A stretch of 35,739 nucleotides of DNA, from contig JAFGUP010000083.1 of NCBI GenBank assembly GCA_016938475.1, forward strand, positions 1-35,739, given 5' to 3'. A model generated the notes under the pieces. The model ran no database searches, was not told the origin of the DNA, and saw nothing but the letters and a program-made list of their open reading frames with translations. The DNA comes from Sphaerochaetaceae bacterium (GTDB lineage Bacteria > Spirochaetota > Spirochaetia > Sphaerochaetales > Sphaerochaetaceae). The first letter of the stretch is position 1; each line of letters opens with the position of its first letter. A program made the translations under genes and the position numbers. This document shows, piece after piece, positions 8,035-16,641 of the stretch.

Positions 8035-8550
8035 TCAAACCGCCCGGGTAATGAAATCGATGCCCACCTGTATCACCTGACGAAGGTAGCGGATATACAG
8101 TTCGCTCGATTCAAAGTACACCGTCAGATCCAGTATACTCTGCAGCGAGAGAATGTAGATGATCACCGTGATAAGAAGAGCCATCTGAAGAGCACCGAGA
8201 ACTAGACCGAGGATAGTGTCGAGCCACCCCAGATGCATAGCAGTCAACACACTTTCAAGGCCGTTTCCGAAACTGAGCATGAGGATATAGATGACCAGAA
8301 ATACCACCATGAACGCTATGAAGGAGGACCACAGAAGGGGCAGAGCAAACGTTTGATACAGTAATCGGCCGACAAGTGAATTGAACAGGGCTGAAGCGAA
8401 TAATGCGATAATGAATCCGAAACGGCTGGCGAACTCATTGGCAAAGCCCTTGAAGGCACCAAGCACTGCCGAAAGAAACAGCAGCGACAGGATGATAATA
8501 TCTACGATATTAAACTGCAGTGAACCTATTGTGACACCCCATGTTTCCAT
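8035..8550 (-). CDS. cvpA: CvpA family inner-membrane protein
   Basis: This is a small integral membrane protein of the CvpA (colicin V production) family, whose molecular role is unclear. From METWG it is 171 residues with four predicted membrane helices. The first two have the family's typical NIVDIIILSLLFLSAVLGAF and GFANEFASRFGFIIALFASA pattern; two more follow at about 80-105 and 115-140. I chose ATG at 8548-8550 because AAGGAG sits six bases upstream; a longer reading from TTG at 8565 would place that Shine-Dalgarno inside the gene. It lies between murG and the holB-like gene in the same operon, an arrangement I recall from Borrelia. Confidence 0.88.
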   Translation of the reverse strand: METWGVTIGSLQFNIVDIIILSLLFLSAVLGAFKGFANEFASRFGFIIALFASALFNSLVGRLLYQTFALPLLWSSFIAFMVVFLVIYILMLSFGNGLESVLTAMHLGWLDTILGLVLGALQMALLITVIIYILSLQSILDLTVYFESSELYIRYLRQVIQVGIDFITRAV

Positions 8551-8571
8551 ATACATCTCCTTCAACTGTTC

Positions 8572-9720
8572 TTATGGTACCATCGATCGACCGGTTCCAT
8601 CTACTAGAATCTGTGCAATAGCGTTCGAAGCATTCGGTCTGTACAGCCCCTTCATACTCTCTCTCATCTTCTGCAGCTCTGCAGGGTTCTCGATAAGAGT
8701 CCCGACGGCCTGTGCCAGGGTGGAGGCACTGACCGTATCATTGTCGAATACAAGGGCACAACCCGCCTTCTCATAGAGATCAGCATTCTTAATCTGGTCC
8801 CCCCTGCTGGCAGACAGAGGGAGTGGAATCAAAAGCATAGGCACCTGAAAGGCCAGGTAATCCGCGATAGCAGAGGCACCTGCCCTGCTTATCACACAGA
8901 CAGAAGCCTTCAGCAGACCCGCATACTCTTCTGTCAGGAAGGGAAGACGAACATATCCGCTGGGGAGGCTTCCTTCGTCTTCAGGGAAACACATACCCTT
9001 TTGCCCTTTGCCGCTTTGATGCACGATCTGGACCGAGCCCTCCATCGCTTCAAAGAGATCAGGAATCAGCTCATTGATTCGCCTCGCCCCCAGAGAGCCC
9101 CCGATGACAGTGACCAGGGGCTTTGCCGGGTCCAGAGAAAAACGACGGAACACATCGACCGGTTTCTGCTGTTCCCCTTCAAGACGGGAAGCAAGGCCGG
9201 TGACAACCGCCTTCTTCTGAACGGAAGGAGAAAGGGTTCCGATGGTATATGGATTGTTCAGGCACAGCGTGTCAGCAAGTGGAGCACAGATTCGGTTTGC
9301 AAGACCGAGAGTCAGATCGCTTTCGTGCAGAACGGTACGGACAGCGAATAACCGTGCAAGGATAAGGGGTGGAACCGATATATATCCCCCTTTCGAGAAG
9401 ATCACATCAGGGCGTCTGAAGATAAAAAGGAGCAGGGACTCGAACATCCCCGCAGCAATGAGAGCGAGATCCGTAATATTCCTGAGCGAGACATACCTTC
9501 TCAGCTTTCCTCCATGGATGTGATACGAGGTAATCGGATATTCAGAGGCCCAGGAGCGCTCACGTTCTGTAACTCCGGTGATCAGGAGGCTGGTGCATGA
9601 TATAGTGCGAGCAGAGCAGAGTGCTCTCACCTGCCGTTCCACCGCGAACAGGGGAAATATATGACCGCCTGTCCCTCCCCCCACATACCAGATGCGAAGG
9701 GTTCTGCCAACCTGTTTCAT
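8572..9720 (-). CDS. murG: MurG, lipid II synthase (UDP-GlcNAc transferase)
   Basis: MurG adds GlcNAc from UDP-GlcNAc to lipid I, forming lipid II on the inner face of the membrane. It shows the amino-terminal glycine loop GGGTGGHIFPL, the second-domain GGSLGARRINEL loop, and the donor-binding region SRAGASAIADYLAF with IPLPLSASRGDQIKNA after it. In the donor region Asp stands where many MurG proteins have Glu. It is about 382 residues long. The start is ambiguous: ATG at 9718-9720 or GTG six bases earlier, with no good Shine-Dalgarno for either. It is the first gene of the minus-strand operon running to dinG, divergent from secA, and is not in the dcw cluster where murG usually lies. Confidence 0.95.
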   Translation of the reverse strand: MKQVGRTLRIWYVGGGTGGHIFPLFAVERQVRALCSARTISCTSLLITGVTERERSWASEYPITSYHIHGGKLRRYVSLRNITDLALIAAGMFESLLLFIFRRPDVIFSKGGYISVPPLILARLFAVRTVLHESDLTLGLANRICAPLADTLCLNNPYTIGTLSPSVQKKAVVTGLASRLEGEQQKPVDVFRRFSLDPAKPLVTVIGGSLGARRINELIPDLFEAMEGSVQIVHQSGKGQKGMCFPEDEGSLPSGYVRLPFLTEEYAGLLKASVCVISRAGASAIADYLAFQVPMLLIPLPLSASRGDQIKNADLYEKAGCALVFDNDTVSASTLAQAVGTLIENPAELQKMRESMKGLYRPNASNAIAQILVDGTGRSMVP

Positions 9721-9775
9721 GAGCACAGTCTACTTGAAACTGATATACATAAGCAACATTAATGGGTATACTTTA

Positions 9776-9784
9776 TGGTATACA
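9776..9784 (+). promoter_or_regulatory. Possible extended -10 promoter of secA
   Basis: TGGTATACA matches an extended -10 (TGn plus a TATAAT-like hexamer). A start near 9791 would leave a short leader including AAGAGG before the secA ATG at 9807. GGTATAC occurs twice in the short murG-secA gap (9766-9772 and 9778-9784). No clear -35 is visible. Low confidence. Confidence 0.35.
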
Positions 9785-9806
9785 TACATGGTACAAGAGG
9801 AAACAG

Positions 9807-12518
9807 ATGGCAAAGAATATTCTCCAGCGCATATTCGGAACGAAGCAGGAAAAGGACCTGAAACGTCTCACTCCCATTCTCAAGCAGGTTCGCAGCTGGG
9901 AGTCCTGGGCTGAAGAGCTTCCTGATGCACAGTTCCCTCAGATCACCGAAGCATTCAGGCAGCGCATCAGTGAAGGCCAGAGCCTGACATCTCTTCTTCC
10001 GGAAGCGTTCGCCCTCGCCAGGGAAGCCTCGTATCGCGTACTCGGAGAGAAACATTTTGACGAACAGATCATGGGGGCTGTGGTCCTTTTTGAAGGCAAT
10101 ATCCTTGAAATGAAGACAGGAGAAGGTAAGACTCTCACCTGTGTACCTGCGGCCTACCTCAATGCCCTGACAAGCAAGGGTGTTCATATCATCACTGTCA
10201 ACGATTATCTTGCCGAGCGAGACGCTGCGTGGATGGGACCGATCTACCGGTTCCTCGGTCTTGATGTGGCAGCCATCGTCTCATCGATGGATAACGAGGC
10301 AAGACGGGAAGCATACTCGAAGGACATCACCTACGGAACAAACAATGAGTTCGGTTTCGACTACCTGAGAGACAACATGAAATATCGTCAGCAGGACAAG
10401 ATTCAGCCGAATCACAACTACGCGATCATAGACGAGATTGACTCCATTCTGATTGATGAGGCACGGACACCACTGATCATCAGCGGTCAGGCCGAGGATG
10501 ACACTGCTCGAATCGCTCAGGCGGCGAGAGTCGTTCCCCTTCTCACTCCCTGTGAACTCAATCCTGATACACTCGAATACGATGATGATGCACCGGGGGA
10601 CTATCGCAGTGAAGAGAAACACAAACGAGTCACCTTCACGACCGAAGGGCTGAATCATGCAGAGCAGATCCTGCAGATGCACAAAAGCATCACAGGAAGC
10701 CTCTATGACAACGAAAACTTCGAGTTTGTTCACTATCTCACCCAGGCCGTGAAGGCTCAGCGGCTGTTTCACCGTGACGTTGATTATGTCGTCGCCGATG
10801 GAAAGGTGGAAATCGTGGATGAGTTCACCGGACGGGTGCTGCACGGCAGGCGCTACAGTGACGGTCTCCACCAGGCTATCGAGGCAAAGGAAGGAATCAA
10901 GATAGCTTCCCAGAACAAGACTCTGGCCACCATCACCTTCCAGAACTTCTTCAGGATGTATGACACCATAGCTGGTATGACAGGGACGGCTGATACCGAA
11001 GCCGGGGAGTTCAACGCGATCTATAACCTTGATGTCATCGTCATCCCCACTCACCTTCCCATCGCCCGCAATGACATGCATGACCTAGTCTATCTCAATG
11101 AGACCTATAAATACGAGGCTATCATCAACGAGATTGAACGGGTACATGCAACTGGACAACCGATTCTCGTAGGAACGGTAACGATCGAGAAATCGGAGCT
11201 TATCTCCTCTCTGCTCAAGAAACGGGGAATACGACATGAGGTTCTCAATGCGAAGAATCATGCACGTGAAGCGCTGATCATCGAAGATGCCGGTGCAAAA
11301 GGGGCGATCACCATAGCAACCAATATGGCAGGACGGGGAACCGACATCAAACTCGGAGGTTCCTTCGATGCAATGGTCCGCCGCGAGGTAAGCTCAACTT
11401 CCACTCCTGAGGAGATCGAAGCGACCAGAGCACGACTGCGTCCACTCTGGCAGGAACGGTATGAGGAAGTGAAGAAGAACGGCGGCCTCTACATACTCGG
11501 AACCGAGCGGCATGAGTCACGGCGAATCGACAACCAGCTGAGAGGAAGGAGCGGTAGACAGGGGGACCCCGGAGCATCCAGGTTCTTCCTCTCCCTTGAT
11601 GATACCCTGATGCGTCTGTTTGCCAAGGATACGGTACGCTCCATGCTCTCCCGTGTCGGCATGGGGGCAGAACCGATCGAGCACGGTATGATCAGCCGTG
11701 CCATAGAGAAGGCTCAAATGCGTGTCGAGGAACAGAACTACGAGATCAGAAAACACCTGCTCGAGTACGACGATGTCCTCAACGAGCAGCGTAACTTTAT
11801 CTACTCTCAGCGGGATGCGATCCTCAGTGATGAAAACCTTGTAAACCGAGGACTTGAGACCATCCAGGACACCCTGAAGGTGTTCGCTGAACAGGTGGAG
11901 AAAGAGAGCTCTTCCTCCCAGCGTCTTCAGATGTTCACCAATCTTGTTCAGGAGACCTACCAGATCGATATCCATCAGAACATGGAAGAACGTCTTACAG
12001 AGGACTCGGATCTGGCAGCCACCGCCTTTAGGCTCATCTGTGACCTGATTAATGAGAAGGTCAGCAGAGTCTCACCCGGTATGTTCAATGACTTCCTGCG
12101 CTACCATTACCTGAAGCAGATCGATACCCGATGGCAGAATCACCTTGATCAGCTCGAGGGGCTGAGGGAGTCGGTGAACCTCAGAGCCTACGCGCAGAAG
12201 AACCCGCTTCTTGAATACAAGCTGGAGGGCTTTGATATCTTTGATACCCTGATTGCTTCCATCAGAGAGTATATGGCTCTGCTTATGGTAAGAGTGCAGA
12301 TACAGTCTGATGCCAAGGTGCCCAGCAGAGCTGCCCGGTCCCAGGCGGTGAACCTCCATCAGGACGTATCCTCGTTCAACAGGCCGTCAGCAGGCGCTCA
12401 GGCAGGACAGACCGGTCCCGTACAGGTGAAACGGACCACACCGAAGGTGGGACGGAACGACCCCTGTCCCTGCGGTAGCGGGAAAAAGTACAAACACTGC
12501 CACGGTCGCAACGATTAG
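9807..12518 (+). CDS. secA: Preprotein translocase motor ATPase SecA
   Basis: SecA drives preproteins through SecYEG. The 903-residue product has nucleotide-binding domain 1 with MKTGEGKT (102-109), NDYLAERDA and the [20 protein letters not shown] segment. The preprotein cross-linking domain is followed by nucleotide-binding domain 2 with [14 protein letters not shown] and [13 protein letters not shown]. The helical scaffold and the carboxyl-terminal zinc/SecB-binding tail [14 protein letters not shown] are complete. I chose ATG at 9807 ([10 protein letters not shown]), with AAGAGG six bases upstream; a longer frame from 9762 has no ribosome-binding site. Probably monocistronic. Confidence 0.98.
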   Translation: MAKNILQRIFGTKQEKDLKRLTPILKQVRSWESWAEELPDAQFPQITEAFRQRISEGQSLTSLLPEAFALAREASYRVLGEKHFDEQIMGAVVLFEGNILEMKTGEGKTLTCVPAAYLNALTSKGVHIITVNDYLAERDAAWMGPIYRFLGLDVAAIVSSMDNEARREAYSKDITYGTNNEFGFDYLRDNMKYRQQDKIQPNHNYAIIDEIDSILIDEARTPLIISGQAEDDTARIAQAARVVPLLTPCELNPDTLEYDDDAPGDYRSEEKHKRVTFTTEGLNHAEQILQMHKSITGSLYDNENFEFVHYLTQAVKAQRLFHRDVDYVVADGKVEIVDEFTGRVLHGRRYSDGLHQAIEAKEGIKIASQNKTLATITFQNFFRMYDTIAGMTGTADTEAGEFNAIYNLDVIVIPTHLPIARNDMHDLVYLNETYKYEAIINEIERVHATGQPILVGTVTIEKSELISSLLKKRGIRHEVLNAKNHAREALIIEDAGAKGAITIATNMAGRGTDIKLGGSFDAMVRREVSSTSTPEEIEATRARLRPLWQERYEEVKKNGGLYILGTERHESRRIDNQLRGRSGRQGDPGASRFFLSLDDTLMRLFAKDTVRSMLSRVGMGAEPIEHGMISRAIEKAQMRVEEQNYEIRKHLLEYDDVLNEQRNFIYSQRDAILSDENLVNRGLETIQDTLKVFAEQVEKESSSSQRLQMFTNLVQETYQIDIHQNMEERLTEDSDLAATAFRLICDLINEKVSRVSPGMFNDFLRYHYLKQIDTRWQNHLDQLEGLRESVNLRAYAQKNPLLEYKLEGFDIFDTLIASIREYMALLMVRVQIQSDAKVPSRAARSQAVNLHQDVSSFNRPSAGAQAGQTGPVQVKRTTPKVGRNDPCPCGSGKKYKHCHGRND

Positions 12519-12603
12519 TGGAGACCGGGTAGGTCCTTCATCCTCTACCCAGCGTGCAAAAGCAGCAGGATCCTGATTGGATATGAAGAGAAAAGAATCG
12601 CTA
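12519..12603. other. Convergent gap between secA and the LytM gene
   Basis: This 85-base stretch holds only a weak GGGTAG/CTACCC inverted repeat (12527-12532 and 12545-12550, 12-base loop) without a T-run. I see no convincing terminator or gene here. Confidence 0.5.
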
Positions 12604-13686
12604 TCAGAAGAAATTGAGGGGGTCCAGAGCAACTCCATCCTGTTCGATGGAGAAGTAGAGAGTGGGAGAGGTTACCGCTCCACTGTCCCCGAGGGTGCCG
12701 ATCACATCTCCCTGTTTCACCTGGTCCGAGACCGCCACAGTTACCTCATCCAGGTGTGCATAGGTAGTTCGGTACCCGTTTTCGTGACTCAATGTGACAA
12801 AGCGACCCATCTGAGGTACATCATGAGCCGTGTCCACTACGACACCGCTTGAGGATGCCCTGACCGGATCACCAAGGTTTCCACGTACCCAGATACCCTT
12901 GAGCGTAACAATCTCCTCTGAATCCCCGTATACGACTGTCTGGTTGTACAGTCCGCTGATGGTTCCGTTATGAGGGGAAACAAACCGGTTATAGCTGTCA
13001 AGCGAGCCATCCTCGGAGACCCGTACATCGGGTATGAACAACTGCTGACCGGGAAAGATGTCGGGAGAGTCCAGATCGTTGAGTTCCTGAAGGGTCTTCC
13101 ACCCAAGAGATGGGTTGAATCGGGCGGTTATAGTGGAAAGGGAATCTCCGGATTCAACGGTATACATCCTGCCATCCATGACGGGGATCTTCAATTCCAC
13201 CCCCTCGTTGAGAGAGGAGAGGTTCTTGACCGCATTGATGCCGAGAATGGTTTCCTTCTTGAGGGTATACATTGCGGCTATCGTGTCCAGGTTCTCCCCG
13301 GCTTGTATTGTGTGGTACCGGAACCAGCTCTTCTCCCCGTTTCGCTGTACAAGTGTTCTGGTAGTATCGACCTGAATAGCATCAAGCTGCTGAGCTATCT
13401 GATCTGAAGAGTTCCCCCCCTTCTGACTTTCTGTGACAGCATCCACTACCGGTTCCTTCGGTACTGTCTCCTTAGCGGGAGCAGACACGGGAGTCAGGAC
13501 CGCAGCGTTCTCATTCGATGGTCTGAAGGATACATACCATATGATGATGATGGCGGCTGAGAGAAGCACCCCGACGATCACCACGGCGATGATGATTCCC
13601 AGAGACCGGGAATCGACTCCCTTTCTCCGTTTCCGTCCACCGCTGGTATCTACATCGTCATAGCTATGAATCTCGTTGTTTGCCAT
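12604..13686 (-). CDS. Membrane-anchored LysM / degenerate LytM (M23) protein
   Basis: This 360-residue protein has one membrane segment at about 28-50 and a periplasmic part with two LysM modules (about 123-168 and 170-220). A carboxyl-terminal LytM/M23 fold follows, from about 240. In active M23 enzymes the first zinc ligands are in HxG...D and the last in HLHFE. Here those positions read GIWVRGNLGDP and TLYFSIE, so the histidines and aspartate are absent; only YAHLDE keeps its histidine. It is therefore probably not a peptidase but an EnvC/NlpD-like regulator of cell-wall hydrolases or a structural peptidoglycan binder. Start ATG has a weak GAGAG upstream. It is divergent from the class B PBP gene, 48 bases between start codons, which suggests linked expression in wall synthesis. 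Confidence 0.88.
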   Translation of the reverse strand: MANNEIHSYDDVDTSGGRKRRKGVDSRSLGIIIAVVIVGVLLSAAIIIIWYVSFRPSNENAAVLTPVSAPAKETVPKEPVVDAVTESQKGGNSSDQIAQQLDAIQVDTTRTLVQRNGEKSWFRYHTIQAGENLDTIAAMYTLKKETILGINAVKNLSSLNEGVELKIPVMDGRMYTVESGDSLSTITARFNPSLGWKTLQELNDLDSPDIFPGQQLFIPDVRVSEDGSLDSYNRFVSPHNGTISGLYNQTVVYGDSEEIVTLKGIWVRGNLGDPVRASSSGVVVDTAHDVPQMGRFVTLSHENGYRTTYAHLDEVTVAVSDQVKQGDVIGTLGDSGAVTSPTLYFSIEQDGVALDPLNFF

Positions 13687-13698
13687 ATATTTTCACTC

Positions 13699-13728
13699 TC
13701 GACACTAGTATCAGTATATTACTATACT
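13699..13728 (+). promoter_or_regulatory. Predicted promoter giving a leaderless PBP mRNA
   Basis: TCGACA at 13699-13704 and TATACT at 13723-13728 are spaced 18 bases. The expected start, about seven bases past the -10, coincides with the A of the ATG at 13735. No Shine-Dalgarno precedes that ATG. Predicted from sequence only. Confidence 0.45.
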
Positions 13729-13734
13729 TCAGTC

Positions 13735-15393
13735 ATGGCATCCAGAGAAAAACAGAACATCAAGGTTCTCGCTATCATACTCACCATCGTACTGGCTGCC
13801 ATTGTTGTGCGTACAGTATGGATGATATTGGACCATGGTTCAAGTACCACAGTCTATGACAATCCCGTCGTTGCCGAGCGCGTTGTCAGGGGCACGATCT
13901 ATGACCGCTACGGTCATGTCCTTGCCGTTGAGACGCCCTACCACTCTCTTGCCTTCCACCTGAAAGAGATCGAGGATCTCGAAAGGACCGCACAGAAGGT
14001 GGCAGAGGTGACGGATCTCGATGTACAGGAAATTCTGACGATCAGTGCACGGCACACGAGCTACGCACGAATCAAACTGCGGCTTACCAGTGAGGAACGG
14101 CAGGCTCTTGAGAATCTCAGACTCAATGGAGTGGTCATAGAGAAACGCTACGGGCGGCAGTACCCTCAGGTCCATCACGCATCGAACCTTCTGGGATTCG
14201 CCAACAGGGAGAATATCGGAATTGAAGGACTTGAGCTCTCCTTTGAAAAGGAGCTGAATCCTCTTCCCGGGCTCAATGAAGTGCTCACCTACGGAAACGA
14301 TGTGTACCTTACCCTCGACATCTCCCTACAGTATATTCTCGATGATGCGGTTCTGAATATGATTGAGGAGCATGAGATACACAGTGCAAGTGCGATCATC
14401 CTGAACAGCGACAGCGGAGCAATCCTGGCGTCCTCGTCCTACCCGTGGTTTGACCCGAACGCCTACAGTCTCTCGAGTGCAGAGGAACGTCGTGAGCAGA
14501 TCAGTTCACAGATACGGGAACCAGGATCTGTGTTCAAGATCTTTACCCTGGCCGCACTGATGGATGCGCATCTGGTAAACGATGATGATCACTTTTACTG
14601 CGATGGTGTCCATGAGTATGTAACCGAGAGCGGCAGCACTTTCGACATAACATGCGTAGAACCGCACGGGGATGTGACGCCCGAGACGATGATCAGTAAA
14701 AGCTGCAACGGAGCGATCGCCTCCTGGTCGTCCCGCATGAAAGGTGAGGAACTCACCGACTATCTGGCAGAATTCGGTTTCCTTTCAGCACACGATATAT
14801 CACTCCCTATTGCCAGCAGCGGGTATCTTGCAACGCCTGATTCCTGGTCACAGAGAACCAAGCCCACACTTTCGTTCGGACAGGAGATTGCTGTATCCCC
14901 GACCCAACTCGTAACAGCTGCAACAGTACTTGCCGAAAGCGGCTATAGGGTCGAGCCTTACCTGGTAGAGGCGATTGTCAGCCATGAAGGGGAACATCTG
15001 TATCGCGCACACAGGAGAGTCAGTGAGAACCGGATCATCGGTGACCAGGCCCTTGAATCTGTCCTCAGAGGGATGGAGGAGGCTGTGATAAGCGGAACAG
15101 CAACAGGAGCCGGAGTGTCGGGAGTTCGTGTGGGAGCCAAGACCGGCACTGCACAGGTAGCCGATCCTGAGGGAGGTGGCTATCTGAGAGATACCTACAT
15201 GGCTAGCACGATCGCCCTGTTTCCCCTTGATGCGCCCTCGTATATCATCTACGTATCAGCAATGGTTGAGCGGGGAGATACTATCTGGGGATCAGCCATC
15301 GCAGCCCCTGCCATTTCGCAGGTGATAGAGGATATGGTAAGAGGTGGCTATATTCACAGCGATGTGATGCAGGAAGCGGTGTATCAGGATTGA
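13735..15393 (+). CDS. ftsI: Class B penicillin-binding protein, septal transpeptidase FtsI-like
   Basis: This is a monofunctional D,D-transpeptidase that crosslinks peptidoglycan in the periplasm and is the expected partner of FtsW. It is 552 residues long. A membrane anchor lies at about 10-31. The pedestal starts with RGTIYDRYGHVLA (52-64). The transpeptidase domain has S265-V-F-K268, S323-C-N325 and K469-T-G471, all intact. It lacks carboxyl-terminal PASTA repeats. The ATG at 13735 directly precedes the membrane anchor; a frame extending to 13666 lacks a start signal. No Shine-Dalgarno is visible and the predicted transcript start falls on the ATG. The 3' end overlaps the end of flhF on the other strand by ten bases. 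Unlike the usual layout it is outside the dcw operon. FtsI is favoured over the elongation PBP2 because a second domain-length insert is missing; some doubt remains. Confidence 0.88.
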   Translation: MASREKQNIKVLAIILTIVLAAIVVRTVWMILDHGSSTTVYDNPVVAERVVRGTIYDRYGHVLAVETPYHSLAFHLKEIEDLERTAQKVAEVTDLDVQEILTISARHTSYARIKLRLTSEERQALENLRLNGVVIEKRYGRQYPQVHHASNLLGFANRENIGIEGLELSFEKELNPLPGLNEVLTYGNDVYLTLDISLQYILDDAVLNMIEEHEIHSASAIILNSDSGAILASSSYPWFDPNAYSLSSAEERREQISSQIREPGSVFKIFTLAALMDAHLVNDDDHFYCDGVHEYVTESGSTFDITCVEPHGDVTPETMISKSCNGAIASWSSRMKGEELTDYLAEFGFLSAHDISLPIASSGYLATPDSWSQRTKPTLSFGQEIAVSPTQLVTAATVLAESGYRVEPYLVEAIVSHEGEHLYRAHRRVSENRIIGDQALESVLRGMEEAVISGTATGAGVSGVRVGAKTGTAQVADPEGGGYLRDTYMASTIALFPLDAPSYIIYVSAMVERGDTIWGSAIAAPAISQVIEDMVRGGYIHSDVMQEAVYQD

Positions 15394-16616
15394 GGGGTAA
15401 GCGGGGACTGAGAAGACCAGAGAGATTCAAAATCAAGGCTGAATCCACGAAGAAAGGAGAGAATGACAGTGGCACTGGCTTTGTGCAGGTCACTGGGCAC
15501 CTTCTGGCCGTCGGTAAAGAACAGAAGTGGAATATTCTTCTCATAGGCGGCCGATAAAACATTTCCGATGCTCGCTGTCTCGTCCACCTTTGTGATAATC
15601 AGTGAGTCGATTCCCATACTCCGGTACGAATCGATCGTCGTGAGGATGTCTTCATATTTCATGCTTGCAGGAAGAGCCAGAGAATGTTTCTTCTCTCTGG
15701 ATGGTATCAGCGAGAGGAGCGAATTCATCTGAACCGACAGGTGCATATCCTTGGGACTTCTTCCGATCGTATCGATGAGTACCAGCTCAGTGTCCTGAAG
15801 TTCCTGTATGGCACGATACATCTCCTGTTCGTTTGCAATAAGTGTCAGAGGAATCTGAAGCGACTGTGCAAAACTTGACAACTGCTCAAAAGCACCGACC
15901 CGGAACGTGTCGACCGAGAGGAAGTGTACCGATTTCTTAAACTCATCACTGTCCTGAAGAGTGTACAGCGCACCGAGTTTCGCGATCGTCGTTGTCTTGC
16001 CTACCCCGGTAGGTCCGAGAAGGATCCGGTAATGAGGAGGATCGATCTGAGAAGCATGGTCTATGATGATAAGAGATACGATCTTGTCAACAATCACAAG
16101 TTCGAATTCTTCCTTCGTCGGAACCGGGGCCCCTTCCCAGAATTCCTCGCGTACAAGAGCCATCACGGTATCACAGGTGTGTTCACTGAAACCATTCTCT
16201 TCCAGTATCGAGCGGCCGTGCCTGAGGAGCGTCTCCAGAAGTGAAGCGAGCGGATCGGGACCGGCTGCAGGCATTGCTGAATTCTCATCTGCTTCTGTTC
16301 CATCACCATCCGTGGAGATATCTGCGCCATACTCCGGTTCATCGATCGCGACCTGTTCCGGTTCAGTCTGCCAAGCGGGCTGTGCATCAACAGGGACATC
16401 TTCAGCAGGAGGTGGTGCACCGTGATCGACGTCGAGAGGATGACCTTCAGGGAGATAGCACGTCAGTTCAACGCAGGGACGTCGAAAGAGCCAGAGAAAG
16501 CCGCCCCGTCTGAACGAGTCGCGCCGTGAGTGTATCCGGATACGGTGTCCGTATTCCTCCCGTGCTTTCTTGACAGCAGAATCGAAATCCTGTTCCTGAA
16601 TCGTTACGTACTTCAT
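15384..16616 (-). CDS. flhF: FlhF, SRP-family GTPase
   Basis: FlhF is a signal-recognition-particle type GTPase that sets flagellar position and number. The 410 residues begin with the FlhF B domain (MKYVTIQEQDFDSAVKKARE and the GGFLWLFRRPCVELT motif). An acidic linker lies at about 62-120, followed by the N and G domains. G1 is GPTGVGKT (201-208), G2 DTFRVGAFEQL (236-246), G3 DTIGRS (282-287; the usual DTAGRS has Ala), G4 TKVDET (342-347) and the closing TDGQKVPSDL (368-377). Start ATG has AAGGGAG just upstream, 25 bases after hslU. It is the last gene of the dcw-hslVU operon. No flhA, flhG or other flagellar gene is present in the window. Confidence 0.92.
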   Translation of the reverse strand: MKYVTIQEQDFDSAVKKAREEYGHRIRIHSRRDSFRRGGFLWLFRRPCVELTCYLPEGHPLDVDHGAPPPAEDVPVDAQPAWQTEPEQVAIDEPEYGADISTDGDGTEADENSAMPAAGPDPLASLLETLLRHGRSILEENGFSEHTCDTVMALVREEFWEGAPVPTKEEFELVIVDKIVSLIIIDHASQIDPPHYRILLGPTGVGKTTTIAKLGALYTLQDSDEFKKSVHFLSVDTFRVGAFEQLSSFAQSLQIPLTLIANEQEMYRAIQELQDTELVLIDTIGRSPKDMHLSVQMNSLLSLIPSREKKHSLALPASMKYEDILTTIDSYRSMGIDSLIITKVDETASIGNVLSAAYEKNIPLLFFTDGQKVPSDLHKASATVILSFLRGFSLDFESLWSSQSPLTPQS

Positions 16617-16641
16617 CAGCTCCCTTACCCTTTTTGTATCC

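Noticed and set aside
8551-8565. TTG start for cvpA five codons upstream
   Set aside because: The AAGGAG ribosome-binding site would then lie inside the coding sequence; ATG at 8550 is well spaced from it.
10281-11081. Long antisense reading frame of 266 codons inside secA
   Set aside because: It lies wholly opposite conserved SecA coding sequence, matches no family and has no start signal; a frame shadow.
12519-12603. Terminator between secA and the LytM gene
   Set aside because: The only inverted repeat has a 6-bp stem, a 12-base loop and no T-run.
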